DNA from: Yamagishiella unicocca
Taxonomy: Eukaryota > Chlorophyta > Chlorophyceae > Chlamydomonadales > Volvocaceae
Assembly (NCBI GenBank): GCA_003116995.1
Contig: BDSL01000066.1
Location: 62,001-126,000, forward strand
Length of the DNA stretch: 64,000 nucleotides
Reading direction: 5' to 3'
Under the pieces are notes generated by a model that worked only from the letters and a program-made list of their open reading frames with translations, had not been told where the DNA came from and ran no database searches. Below, in pieces: positions 11,924 through 23,800 of the stretch (within the stretch, counting starts at the first letter, position 1; every line of letters starts with the position of its first letter). The position numbers were made by a program, and so were the translations under genes.

Positions 11924-12305
11924 TCGGCCTGAGTTGTCTTGGGGAGCGGGGTTTCCTGTGCTTCATACTTTCCGGCTCTATAAGCGTGTTGAGCCCTGTT
12001 TGGGATCCGTGCCTTATGGGATGAGAGGTGGCTGGTTCCGATGTTTGCATCGTTGCGGCGCTTCACTGGTTCGTCGGGTGATGGGTTGTTAGGTTGGTTG
12101 GTGGCCAGTTCCTGATAGGGGAGCCTCTAGTGCAAATTCCCCCTGGGGTGCTGGCTGCTGCTCAGAGTGCCTACAGCCTGTCGCTTTGGTGTTCTGGTGG
12201 TTTGCCTTTGTTCCGGTGCATGTCGGTCTTTGTTTCCTCCGTCTTTTTCAGTGTCAGGCGATGCGCCCGATGGTTCTACCTCTTGGTCTGGAACCCACTG
12301 TGATC
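11924..12305 (+). other. LINE 3' untranslated region
   Basis: No open frame of note. The last part (GGCGATGCGCCCGATGGTTC to CCCACTG, about 12,255-12,300) is shared with the minus-strand relic at 37,885-37,940, which marks it as the conserved 3' end likely recognised by the element's own RT (known for LINEs; inferred here). Confidence 0.6.
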
Positions 12306-12317
12306 GTTACAACTGAA

Positions 12318-12720
12318 TCACGATCCAAGTTACCAATGGGAGGAAGGGAGTCGCGGCTTGATGCCAACGATCGACACTGACCCACGGGAACACTGTCGAA
12401 GAGCGCATTGGCAGCGCTCTTTGATATTACGATCCAAGTTACCAATGGGAGGAAGGGAGTCACGGCTTGATGTCAACGATCGACAGTGACCCACGGGAAA
12501 CAATCGATGAGCGCATTGGCAGCGCGCTTTGATATTACGATCCAAGTTACCAATGGGAGGAAGGGAGTCGCGGCTTGATGCCAACGATCGACAGTGACCC
12601 ACGGGAACACTATCGAAGAGCGCATTGGCAACGCTCTCTGGTACTACGATCCAAGTTACCAATGGGAGGAAGGGAGTCGCGACTTGGTGCAAACGACAGC
12701 GACCCACGGGAATATTACAA
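12318..12720. repeat. 107-bp satellite array, right block (about 4 monomers)
   Basis: Same unit and orientation as the block at 7,829-8,466: CGATCCAAGTTACCAATGGG at about 12,320, 12,430, 12,539 and 12,648. The last monomer is the GACTTGGTGCAAACGAC form and ends in CCCACGGGAATATTACAA, as the left block does. Confidence 0.92.
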
Positions 12721-12884
12721 TCTAAGCGTGGCTTCCCAGTTAAGGGACATAGGCTTATTGCCGATTATTACGCCGGTGACCCCCGGGGGGCGATTTGTGG
12801 CAGCGCTCAGGGCGATGAAGCAAGGAAACATTCGCATCTTATGAACGCGTGTCGGCGCTCATTTACACGATGGGTGTACTGAAT

Positions 12885-12945
12885 AAGTTACCAATGGGAG
12901 GAAAGGAGGCAACGGCTTGATGCCATGCCAGTGACCCCTGGGAGC
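12885..12945. repeat. Isolated degenerate 107-bp satellite monomer
   Basis: AAGTTACCAATGGGAGGAAA, then GGCTTGATGCC and a CAGTGACCC-like end, match the central part of the 107-bp unit, about 165 bp beyond the array. A short CCAG tetranucleotide run (12,945-12,966) follows. Confidence 0.7.
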
Positions 12946-14272
12946 CAGCCAGCCAGCCAGCCAGTCAGAGGGGTGCTGCGGTTGCCATCGCCATCACCGC
13001 CAGTTACGCGCGGCGCCGCCGTCTGCTGCTGCTGCCCATACCGGCCCATCGCGCCTCTGGCGGCAGCTTGCGCTGTGCTCGATGGCTGGTGGATCCACCC
13101 GGGAGAGACATCCCACATTCCCACCAGTAATGGAGAGGAATGAAAACGTGAAGGCTGGATAAAATGCGTTCCGGGTTGTCGATAATCGTACGATAGTGTT
13201 CCAAATTAGGCGCAGAGGCCGCTTCTCGTTCGTGCGTGACCCAGCAATCAGGCAGGCAGGTGGGTGAGGCCGGGTGGCAGGGCACGCTGGTAAAGCGGAA
13301 AGCGAGTCCTGCAATTGCGTGTGGGGCGACGTGTCGTTTGCTTGTGTGGTGGCGTGTCTCTTTGCTTGTGCGGTGAGGTGGCTCTGCCTGCCCCGGGAGG
13401 GGGTATCAGATATCAATGGGACCTCCGCCCCGGGCAGCTGTAACGCTGCTCAGCTCCTACCCTTCCTTGAATGATACTTGAATGCACTTTATTCGTCGAG
13501 GTCTCCTCCTCACATTCGCCGTTTTGCATTCTTTCACACGTGACGGGCCGGCATCGTCCACCAGCAGCCGTGAGCCCTCCGGGTCAAACACCTCGCGGAC
13601 ACGGTACGGGTAATCATGACAAATCGGGTCTGTCCTCGTAGTCTCTCCGCAGCGGCTGTACCAAAATTTTTGCGATTCCGCCGCCGCCTTCAAAAACACA
13701 ACAGTTGCATCACCACCCTCCCGCACATGGAACTGGACGTTCTATGCACGATACGTTCACGGGATCATATTGGATAGGCGAGGGGCGCAGCTGGCTGCCG
13801 AACGGACCCGCTCACACATATCATCATCATTGCAGATCGCAGAACCCCTGGGCGGCACCGAAGTCGTTGTCATGGCATGCGCCTCAGTAGAATGCATGTT
13901 GTTGAGGGCCCAGCGTTGGCATCGCTTGGCGCTCAGCTGCGCTACAACACAGTGGGCCACAGTGGCCTGCAGCTGCCAAGATCCAAACGCAAGGGTCATT
14001 AGGCGGGCGCCAAATGCTCAAGGCTATCGCGGCGCGCAGAAAAAAAAGGGGCAAAAGGCCCCAAAGTTGGGAGATTCGCTTCGCCCCTGTGTGGACCGCT
14101 CCCAAGACGCAAAGACGACAACAGCTAACGACTAACGGCTACGGTGTACGGCTTTCTCAGCGCCAGCCTCAGTTGGAAAAACGACCGTCGTAAGATCGGC
14201 AAAGACTGCTACAGGCCCTTCGGGCTGTGCCCCTGGGAAATTGCACAGGAACGTTTCCATCGGACACGCGCC
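12946..14272. other. Intergenic; possible unassigned minus-strand coding relic at 13,457-13,726
   Basis: A minus-strand open stretch of 89 codons (13,726-13,457) reads like coding sequence (SQKFWYSRCGETTRTDP, REVFDPEGSRLLVDDAGPSR) but has no recognisable domain or splice partners. A GGGGC-AAAAG-GCCCC hairpin after an A-run lies at about 14,040-14,062. Otherwise nothing identifiable; the region includes the likely 3' flank of the coiled-coil gene ending at 14,852. Confidence 0.35.
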
Positions 14273-14420
14273 CCCACCATCGTCATCGGGCCCACCATCG
14301 TCATCGGGCCCACCATCGTCATCGGGCCCACCATCGTCATCGGGCCCACCATCGTCATCGGGCCCACCATCGTCATCGGGCCCACCATCGTCATCGGGCC
14401 CACCATCGTCATCGGGCCCA
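14273..14420. repeat. 18-bp minisatellite, 8 copies
   Basis: The unit CCCACCATCGTCATCGGG is repeated eight times, nearly perfectly. Being a multiple of three, it opens long frames on both strands (SSSGPP forward, GPDDDG reverse). It lies about 430 bp past the stop of the chloroplast coiled-coil gene, on its 3' side, so it may fall in its 3' UTR. Confidence 0.95.
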
Positions 14421-14851
14421 TCTGGTCGAAACCCCCCCCCTCCCCTTCCGCCCCACAGCACCAGCTTAACGCCCCCAACCACCACCAGCACAGGACTCCT
14501 CCTTGCCGGTAACCCAAGCATCCTTCCGGCTGACCTACTCAACGGCCAGCGGCTGCCGGGAGCCGCGCAAGACAGACATAACCATATGCGGTACGCCTTC
14601 GAAAGGCGGCGGCGGCAGCAGCAGCAGCAACAACAGGACTGGGCGGTGGCCCTCCGCTTTGCTGCTCCCTCACAAGCGCCAGCTGGCCCCAGCTCCCCGC
14701 CGCACGTCCCCTCACGTGCACGTGTTCAGTCGTACGCATCTCCTGCGCGCTCTCCTCCCCCTCCTCCTCCTCCTCCTCCTCCTCTTCCTCCTCCTCCTCC
14801 TCCTCCTCGTCTCAATCCGCTACCTCTCCAGCACCGCGGCTCCGCTCCACT

Positions 14852-17800
14852 TCACTTCTTGCCCTTCTTGCTCTTCTTGCTGGCGCCTCCGAAACCACCG
14901 CTGCTCACGCCGGCGGACGCCAGCATTGGCTCCGGCTCCGGCTTGTCGTCCGCAGCTTCGGGGGCGGCCGCAGCGGCAGCGTGCTCCGCCACCACCACCG
15001 GCACGTGGGCGTCCACCGCCGCCGCCGCCGCCGCCGCCTCCACCGCCTCCGGCACCGCCGCCTCAGTCGCCGCCGCCGCCGCCGCCACCTCCACCGGCGA
15101 GTGCGACGCCGCTGCCGCCTGGGCGGCCTGCGCCGCCATCGCGGCGGCCGCAACGACCGCCGTAACCGTCGCAACCGCCTCCGCGTTGCCGTTCACGTGG
15201 CCGTTGCCGTTGGCGCCGGGCGCCTTGCGCGCCGCGTTGCGCCTGGCCGCCGCCTTGGTCTTCAGTGCCTCGTACTGCTCCCTCAGCTGCGACACAGCGG
15301 TCTCCGCCTCGCGCCGGTAGTCGTCGCTGCGGCTTACCAAGGAGTCCAGCTGGGACCTGATAGGGGAGCGAGGGAGCGGCGGGAGGAGGATAAGAGTTTC
15401 AGGGTTTAAAGGTCTAGACGCTTAGGGTTCAGGCGGCGCGGGGTCGTTTTTTAACTCGAAGTGTCACTACTATATGAGCAGATGGATGGATGGGTGGATG
15501 CCGCTTACGCAAGCACATACAGGTACCCACTCCGCCCAACCCCCAATTCCCAAACCCTTTTCGCCCCCCACCCACTTGAGCTGCGACAGGTTGGCCTCCG
15601 CCGCCTGGCGGGAGTTGCGCTCCTCGTTCAGCTCCGCCATGGTCTTGGCGGCGGTCTGCTGCGCGGCCGCTGCCTCCGCCCGCACGCTGCTCAGCTGCTG
15701 CGCCGCGGCCACCACGGCGTTGTCCCGCTCGGCCTTGGCGGCGGCGCCCGCCTCCTCAGCCTGGGGGCGGGGGGGGAGGGAAGATTAAGAGCCGGGGGGT
15801 TAAGAGCCGGGAGGTTAAGAGCCGGGAGGTTAAGAGGGCAAACCGGCCAACCGACAACGAAGAAAATGTCCCGAAACACGCGCTCGAGGTCGCGGGCAGT
15901 GGGGTGGGATGGGGTGGGTTTCTGGTATTGGCTGCTTGGCTCGGACGGCCGGCAGTCGGCGGTGCCCCACCCCCACCCCCACCCCCACCCGGGGTCCTCG
16001 CTCCCTTTCGACTCGCCGCCGCCGATTTAGCTTAGCCGCCGAAGGTTGACCTACGACCTTCGTCTTTCGTATCCCCAACCCAGTTCTCCAGCATGCATCT
16101 CAAAACGTCTGTCCTAAACGGTTTTTTCTGGCATCCACGGGTCTTCCTCGAACCCACCCCCACCCCCACCCCCACCCCCACCCCCACCCCCCACCCCCCA
16201 CCCCCACCCCCACCCCCACCCCCACCCCCCACCCCCCACCCCACCACCCCCCACCCCCACCCCCACCTGCTGCAGCTGCGACGTGACTTGCCCCAGCCGC
16301 GCGCTCAGCTGCCGCTCCAGCTCCGCCATGCCCGACCTCTGCGCCGCCAGCTCGCCCTCCAGCCCGCTGATGCGGCTGCGAGCAGCGCCCACGTCGCGGT
16401 TGTACGCCTCCTGCACCTGCCTGGCAGCCTGGGCCGCCTTGCCGCCAAGCGCCTCCAGCTCAGCTCCCCGCTGCCGGGCTGCCGCCAGGTCGCCCGCCGT
16501 GTCCCGGGCCCGCCGCTCCGCCTCCGCCTTGCCCTCCTGCGAGGCCTCCAGCTCGGACCGCACGGCCCCCAGCTGCCGCTGCAGATCTTCACGCTCGCGG
16601 AGGAGGGACGAGACGTCGGACTGCGGGGGGGGGGGGGGAGGAGGGGGAGGGGGAGGGGGAGAGGGGGTGAAGGAGGAGGGGAGGGGTAGGGGGAGAGGGG
16701 GTGAAGGAGAAGGGGGAGGGGGGGGAAGGGGAGCGGGGGAGAGAAGACCGGATGACACGAGGGTTGGGTTTGTAGCGAGGAGACCCGGTTGGGTGGGGGC
16801 GAGGAGGAGGAGGAGCGGGCCGGAGCGATGAGGCACGGTCATCACGGTAACTTGACAAGCGCCGAGAGAGGCCCCTACTCCCCTCCCTACAAGCTAATGC
16901 CGCAGCAGGCCCTGGCAAAACCTCCCGGGGTACGCCGCCTCGGGTCTCCGTTTCCCCAGCACCACAAATAGCCACAGCCCTAACCCCTACGGAGTCAGGA
17001 CCCCTCCGGGACTAGAGGACCTCCCCAGCACAGCCCCCTCCTCCGTCCAGCCCCGCTCCCTGCCCCCCCCCCGGGCTGCACGGCGCACCCACCTGACTGG
17101 CCTCCAGGCCGGCGATTGCCGAACGGTAGTCGGTGCGGAGGGCGTCCAGGGCAGCAGCAGTGGCGGCGGCACCCGCCCGCTCCGAAGCCAGCGCCTGCTC
17201 CGTGGCGCCGAGGCTCGAGCGCACCTCCGACAGCTGGGAGCGCAGGCCGGCAGCCTCCGAGGTAGCGGCGGCGGTGGCGGACTTCTGCTCGTCCAGCTGG
17301 CCCTCCAGGGAGGACACAGAGGACTGCAGGTCGCGGACCTGGGGGGGAAGGGGGGGGGAAGGGTTAGAGGAGAGGGAACGTAGGAACCGGAAGCGGAAAC
17401 AAAGGAAGACTGGTATTTATTACCGGTATTACCGGCAGCGGGGGAGTGGTAGGACGGTGGAGACGGTGGCGAGATGACCCCGGCTAGGCATAGCCGGCGT
17501 GGGGGCTGGAAAGCCGTGTGTTTATTTACCAACAAGACGTATGGTGGGTGTGTGTTTGTTTGTGGGGGGGGTATTACCGTTGTGCGGGGTGCAGACGGCG
17601 TCCCTTCCGTACTGAACAGGTCCCCAAGGACCGCCCCCTCTCCTCGGTAACCCCCCCCCCCTGCCCCTTCCCCGCGTCCCCCGCCCCCCCGGGTTTCCCC
17701 TCATACCCTCCCACACACACAACAATTCTTTTATGCAACCCCCCCGGTCAACGGTTCTTTTATGTAACCCCCCCCCCATGCATCTCAAAACGTCTGTTCC

Positions 17801-20800
17801 AAACGGATTTTTCTGGCATCCACGGGTCTTCCCCGACCCCCCCCACACACACACAACACACCTGGCCCTGCAGCGTTGCGTTGGCCTGCTTGGCGTCCGC
17901 CAGCTCGCCCTCCAGCCCCGCCGCCCGGGCCTGGCTCTCCACCAGCGCCGCCTTGAGCCGCGACTGCTCGCTGCGGGACTGGATCACCGTGTCGCGCTCG
18001 TCCTGCGGACCGTTGGTACGACAGTACGGAAGCGGCCGAGAGGAGTGGAAGGTCAGTGACTGCACCCCAATGACAACGACGTGGGTGGTTTGCGGGGGTC
18101 GTGGCCGCGCTGATGACCGTCCCGAGTGCGCCCAGGCTTATCCCGAGCCAGCTCCACACGCCCCGCTCTCCCCCGTCCTTCATCGAACCCCAGATTTACC
18201 CCCCCTCGGGATTTCGTCCCGCTCTCCCCCCCCCCGGCTTCGCGGATTATCTTCTTCCCGCCCCCCCGGGGCTTCGGGCTTCGCCCCGCCTCTCCCCCGG
18301 CCACCCATGCGCCAACTGTCCTGTCCTTTTCGCGTCAACGGTTTTTATGCCACCACCACCACCCCCGCCGAGCGCCCGACCCGCTCGCACCGCCAGCTGC
18401 TTGCCGACCGCCGCCAGCTGCGCCTCCACCGCCTCGCGCTCCTCCTTGGCTGCCGCCGCGTCCTGCTGCGCCTTGACGCTGATGGACATCGCCTGCTCCT
18501 TCAGCACCCGCATGGCCTCCTTCATGGAGAGGGCCTCCTTGCCCACCTGGGTGCAGAGGGAGAGGGGGCGGAAGGGGGTTGGGGGCTCGAGGATTTTAGG
18601 GGTATGGGCCGAGGTGTGAGGGCACAGGTGTGGCTCGAGGAGCAGCAGCGGCCGGCGTGGGAAAGGCACGCGTCGGAAGCCCGTGAAGCACTGCCACCTC
18701 ACCGCCCCGCTGGTGCAGCAGTCGTCGCCAGCCCCCCCAAAAAGCCTCTCGAAACGTCTGTCCTAATAAACGGTTCTTTTTCGGACACGGGTCTTCCTTC
18801 GCCCTCCAAAAGGCAAATGTCGACCTACGCGTCTCCTCTCTTCCCCCCAAATTATTCCGTCACCCCAGGTCCACGTGAGCGGCAGCGCTGTTGCCCCCTC
18901 TACACAAAGGCCGGAACCACGGGTCCGTCCAGCGGGCCAGCCCCCACAGCCCTCCCCCCCAAAGGCACCTGTTCGCCACTCAATTTCTGCCCTCCGTTTC
19001 CCACGTCGTGTAACCGGGTCATCCCGTTACCCCTCTCCCCCCCCTCAAAAGGCACTTCCCTCCCCCCCGGCAACACCGCCGTACCGCACCACACCACACC
19101 CTGAACGCACCCCACCGTACGACACCATGTCGTACCACAGCCGTACCGCGCCCGCACGGACACCCCCGCACACACACGTACCAAGCCCGCACGGACACCC
19201 CCCCCCATCCGCGAATTCTCTTATCCACCCCGCCCCCCCCACACGCACACCTTTGAGAGCAGCTCCTCCTGCTGCGCGATGGTGGAGTTGGCCTCCGTGA
19301 TGCGCTCCTGCAGCTCGCTGGCCAGCTCCTCAGCCGCACTGCGCCGGTCCGTCTCCTCGTCCAGGGAGGCCGTCAGCAGGGTGGTGGCCACCACGGCGCG
19401 ACCCGCATCGGCCTGGGTGGAGCGCAGCCGGGCAATGGCCTCCTGGGCCTCCTGGCCCACCTGGGGACCGGAAGGGAAGGGGGGGGAGAGGACCGGGTTA
19501 CACGACGTAGGAAACGGAGAGCAGAAACTCATTGAAGGTTAGTTTTGTAATCCGGGGGTGGCGTAAAACCCGTTTACGCGAGAGGGATAGGAGGGGGGCG
19601 GGGTAAATTATATCAGTGAATCCACGGCTCGGGTGGGAGACCGAGGGAGGCCAGGAGGGGGTGTAGCGGGAACACCCGGTTACACGACATGTGGGAAACG
19701 GAGGCGGAAATGAAGTGGCGGGCAGGGGGGAGAGGCGGCGGGGGCGGGGGGTTACAGGGCATCAACCGTGTGATAGCACGTATGCCTTCCAGAGGCTACG
19801 ACCGCTCCTAGTTCGCGCTTAATGCGCCGCTGCGTGGCAGCTGCGTGGCAACAGGTGCAGCAGGACCCTGGCACCGGGCCCCATGAGAGCTGACTCCGGG
19901 CCCACGATAAGACCGGGCAGCCCTCCCTCCCTTTCGTGCCGCCCTCGCCTCACCCCCGCCACCAGTACCCGTCGTCTCCTCCTTTGTCCGCGCACTGGCG
20001 TTCATTACCTCTCTACACCTCGCCCCCTTCTCACACACACACCCCTCGGAGCGCTGCGCGGACGCCGTCTACATAATCGGAATTAGGGCTTCTCGTGGAC
20101 ACACTCTGGGCTTCTTTCGGTAACTATTGGCGCCTCGCCCTGCCTCCGGATTCCTTGGTCTCTTCGCGCTCAGTCTCCTTCGCGGCTCAGCACAGCATCT
20201 ATAAAACACCCCTCCCCCCCCCACACACACCTCCCCCCCACACACTCACAGCATCCCACAGCATCCCCCTCCCCCTCTGTGCCACAGCGTGCCTGCTTGC
20301 GTGCATCCCTGTACGGCTCGCTGCATTGCCTGCTTGCGCCCTTATGCCACATCTCCGCGTTTTCTTCATCACTTCTTTTCCTTACAACGCATTACTAACT
20401 ACTCTACCATAGACGCGGCGCGCTCACGTGTGTCCCTGCCTTTCCATTCGCCCCGCATGTCTCTCTCGCCCTTCAACCTAACGCTAACGTTCTGCTGCTT
20501 CGCCTGGTCCTTCTTCCTCTCCTTTCCCAGGTCAGTTTCCTCGCATTTGGCATGGGCTGGGATTCCTGTGCCGGGCACTCTGTCTGTTACTGGCATTGCA
20601 CGCGACGTTGTCACCTATACCTCTGCCTTGCGCACTAGGATAGGTAAATAGGTACATAGGCTAGGTAGTTGTAGGTGCTTCGCGCCACGCCTACGCCGCC
20701 GCAGCGCGGCGTCGGTTGTTGGGGCGCAACCGTCTTTCTGGCTATCGGAGCGCTGCGCGGCCGCCGGCTACATAATTGGACTTCTGGCTTCTCGTGGACC

Positions 20801-23800
20801 CAGTCTGGGCTTCTTTCGGTAACTATTGGCGCCCCGCACTGACTCCGGATTCCTTGGTCTCCTCGCGCTACGTATACTTCGCGGCTCAGCTCAGCATTTA
20901 TAAAACACACCTCCGGATTTAGTTATATTTCTGCATGCAATTGCAACCATGCGTATCGGGCGTTTCCTACTCGGTTTTATTTTCCAGTGCCAACCCAGGG
21001 TTTCCTCCCCCCCTCCGCCCCTCTCCCCCCCAGGGTTTCCTGTCCCCCCGCCCCTCCCCCCCAGGGTTTTCTCTCCCCCCTTACCTTCCGCGCCACCTGG
21101 CGCTCCGTCTCCAGCATCTTCTCGGTGGCCGCCAGGCTGTCGCTGACGGCGCGAGCCTCCGCCTCCGCAGCGAACTTGGCGGCCTTCTCAGCATCCACCA
21201 GCTCGGCCGCGGCAGCGGCCTCGCGCCTGGGGCGGCAAGCCGGGAGGGAGATGGGGGGGAGGGGCGAGAAGATCCAGTTACACGAAATAGGAAAGGGAGG
21301 GCAATGGGGCGATGGGGGATGGAAGGGGGGGGTCAGGTAAAGTACGCTGCAGGGGCGCTGTGAGCCAGCCAGCCGGCTGAGTGGCTGAGGAGGGAGGCCC
21401 TGCCAGACATGTGGCACCGGCTCTTGTTATATCGGTAGTGGTGCTGCACCCTCAGCTTCTGGAAGCTGCGGTGTCACGTCGCCAAATCCACAGCTGGAGC
21501 ACCAACTGGCGCAGCAGTCCGGGGTGGTGACGTAATGCGATGCCGCGTCTAGCCCAGCGCCCCAGTGCAACCCGCGTGTTTCGCACACTCATCGACATGT
21601 CCTGCGACGAGCGCGACCCCGGGCCTCGGTTTGCTAAGTATATCGTATCAAGCTATCAGCCGGTCATGTCGGACCCCCCGGTCCCCACCTCATTGCGTCC
21701 ACCAGGCGCTTCTCCACCGAGAGCGACTCCTCCGTCAGACGGCTGCTCCGCTTGGCTGCCTCCTTCTCCACCCGCTCCAGCTCCACCTGGATGCGGCGGT
21801 TGGGGGTTGGGGGTTGAGAGTCGGAACCCACGGTTACGCCACTCCAAACACATGCGCGCTAAACGTTCAGCTCTGGCGCTCCGGAACCCAATGTAAGGCC
21901 CGCGAGCCGCCAGCTAGCGGCCTGCGAGCAGCACCCCAATGCGATGCACCCCAGAACAACCAAACGCTGCGGCAGCTCTAAGCTGTTTCGTCCGGCGGGC
22001 CCGGCCCCCCAGACACCCCACCCATCCCGCACAGCTTCTGACAACAACATCAACACAGTGCCATTGAGCGCCAAAGTAACCCCCCACACACAGTACCCCG
22101 CCCCCCTCCCCGCCCTACCACTCGGGCGCTGTCCGCCGCCGCTTGCCGCATCTCGGTCTGCAGACGGGACACCAGCCCCCGCTCCCGCTCCAGGGCGGCG
22201 GCGGCCTCGGTCGCCTTGGCCTGCAGCTCCGAAACCAGGCGCCGCTCGGCGGAGATGGTGGTGTTCAGGGCTTGCTCGGCGGCCTGCGCAGGGGGCCGGG
22301 GAGGGGGGGCGGGGAGGGGGGACAAAGCAACAGCGCCCGTCAATACCAGGGGCCATGGTGGCTGTGGATTTGTATTTGGATTGGATCCAGTACGGCGGGA
22401 GCCAAGCGGAAATTCCTCTCTGCGCTAGTACCACGGCAGCTGTGTTCATTCTCCAGAGTACTCCGGGCCGCAGGCTTCCGACGTTCCAGGGCTGGCTGCC
22501 GGTATGGAGCGGAATCGTGAGAGCCCCCGCCGCCGCCGCCGCCGCCGCCAGGACCCTCCCGCAGCCCAGCCGGCAACCCCACACAGCAGCAGCAGACCGC
22601 GCGAGGGCGGCAACGTGCTCCCTTCTCTCCCCCTTCCCTCCCGCTCCCTCCCCGTCCTCCCCCTCCCCTCCGCCCCTTTCTTGGTTTCCCCGCTACCTCC
22701 CTTCCCTTCCTGTCCGCAACCCTCAGTCCACCCCTCTCACGATGAACGCTGTTCAGCCTCCGTTGATACGGACTATCGCTTCTCTTTCGACTAACTCCCA
22801 ACGTTTTCTGTTCAGACTCTTTCAAACCACCCCTCCGTCATTTCTTCGTTTGCTTTGCCTGCCGCCATACCATACGCGTACACTCCGCCGCCACGTGCGT
22901 GTGCTGCCCTGGGGCCATCCTCCTCCGGCGCGTGCAGCAACTGATGCTGTCGTGCAAGCCAGCCAGCCAGCCAGCAAGCAAGCAAGCAAGCACGCAAACA
23001 AACGTAGGCCACCTATCGCCCCCTCACTCACTCGCTCCCTCGCATTCACGCCCCCGCGCCCACCCCGCCCTACCTCCTTGTTCTGGTTGAGCACCGCCAC
23101 ATAGCCGGCCAGGCCACCGCCCACAACGATGCCCAGGGCGCCTACGAAGTTGAGCGGGCTGCCGTCATCGTCAGCCGCCGCCTCACTCGCCGCGACGACG
23201 ACGGCGCCGCCGTCGTTGGCGGCGGCGGCGGCCGCGGCGGCTGCGGCGGCGGCCTCGCGCGCGGCGGCGACGTCCCGGGCGGCAGCGGCCTCAGCGGCGG
23301 CTGCGGCATCCCGGGCGGCGTTCAGGCGCTGCTCCAGTGCAGCCTGCTCGGCGGCCGAGGCTGCGGCGGCGCGCTGGGAGTCTGCGAGCTGCTGCTGCAG
23401 GGCCGCCAGCTGCTTGCGCTGGGCCTCCTCCTCCGCGGACGGCCCGCTGCTGGTAGTCACTGCCGGCCTCACGCTGGCGGCCTCCGCGGTGGCGCGCTGG
23501 AGCTGCTGGGCCCGCTGCTCGAGCCGCTCGCGCTCCGCCTGCTCGCGCTTGAGCTGGTCGTTGAGGGTGCGGAGCTGCTCGCGGAGGGCTTCGGAGCCGC
23601 TGGCGGCCGCGCTGCGCTCGGCAGCGGCGCGCAGGGCCTCATCGCGCTCGGCCTGAAGACGGGTTCGGAGCGTAGGGGGATGGGGTTGAAGGGGGGGCCT
23701 GGCTGGAGGTCGTATTTCGCCAGTGTTAAGCTTGCACGGGTCCGGGTGCCGTTCCCAGTCGCAACAGGTGTGAATTACGTATAGCTATGGATGCGTATTA

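Larger units (their letters stand above)
8467..12305 (+). mobile_element. Defective non-LTR retrotransposon (LINE) between two satellite blocks
   Basis: In order on the plus strand: a broken AP-type endonuclease, a reverse transcriptase lacking its first half, a C-terminal zinc-binding region, and a 3' UTR of about 380 bp. The 5' end starts inside the endonuclease, as 5' truncation by target-primed reverse transcription would leave it. The 3' limit near 12,300 is supported by a second copy of the last 50 bp on the minus strand at 37,885-37,940. TTACAA occurs on both sides (8,461 and 12,306) and could be a short target duplication, but it is weak. The same 107-bp satellite lies on both sides. 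Confidence 0.85.

Noticed and set aside
14241..15320. Long plus-strand frame beginning with SSSGPP repeats
   Set aside because: It runs through the 18-bp minisatellite into the antisense of the Ala-rich last exon of the coiled-coil gene; no domain or splice support.
17518..19104. 528-codon plus-strand frame, Pro-rich
   Set aside because: It crosses three exons and introns of the minus-strand coiled-coil gene; open because of high GC and C-rich tracts.
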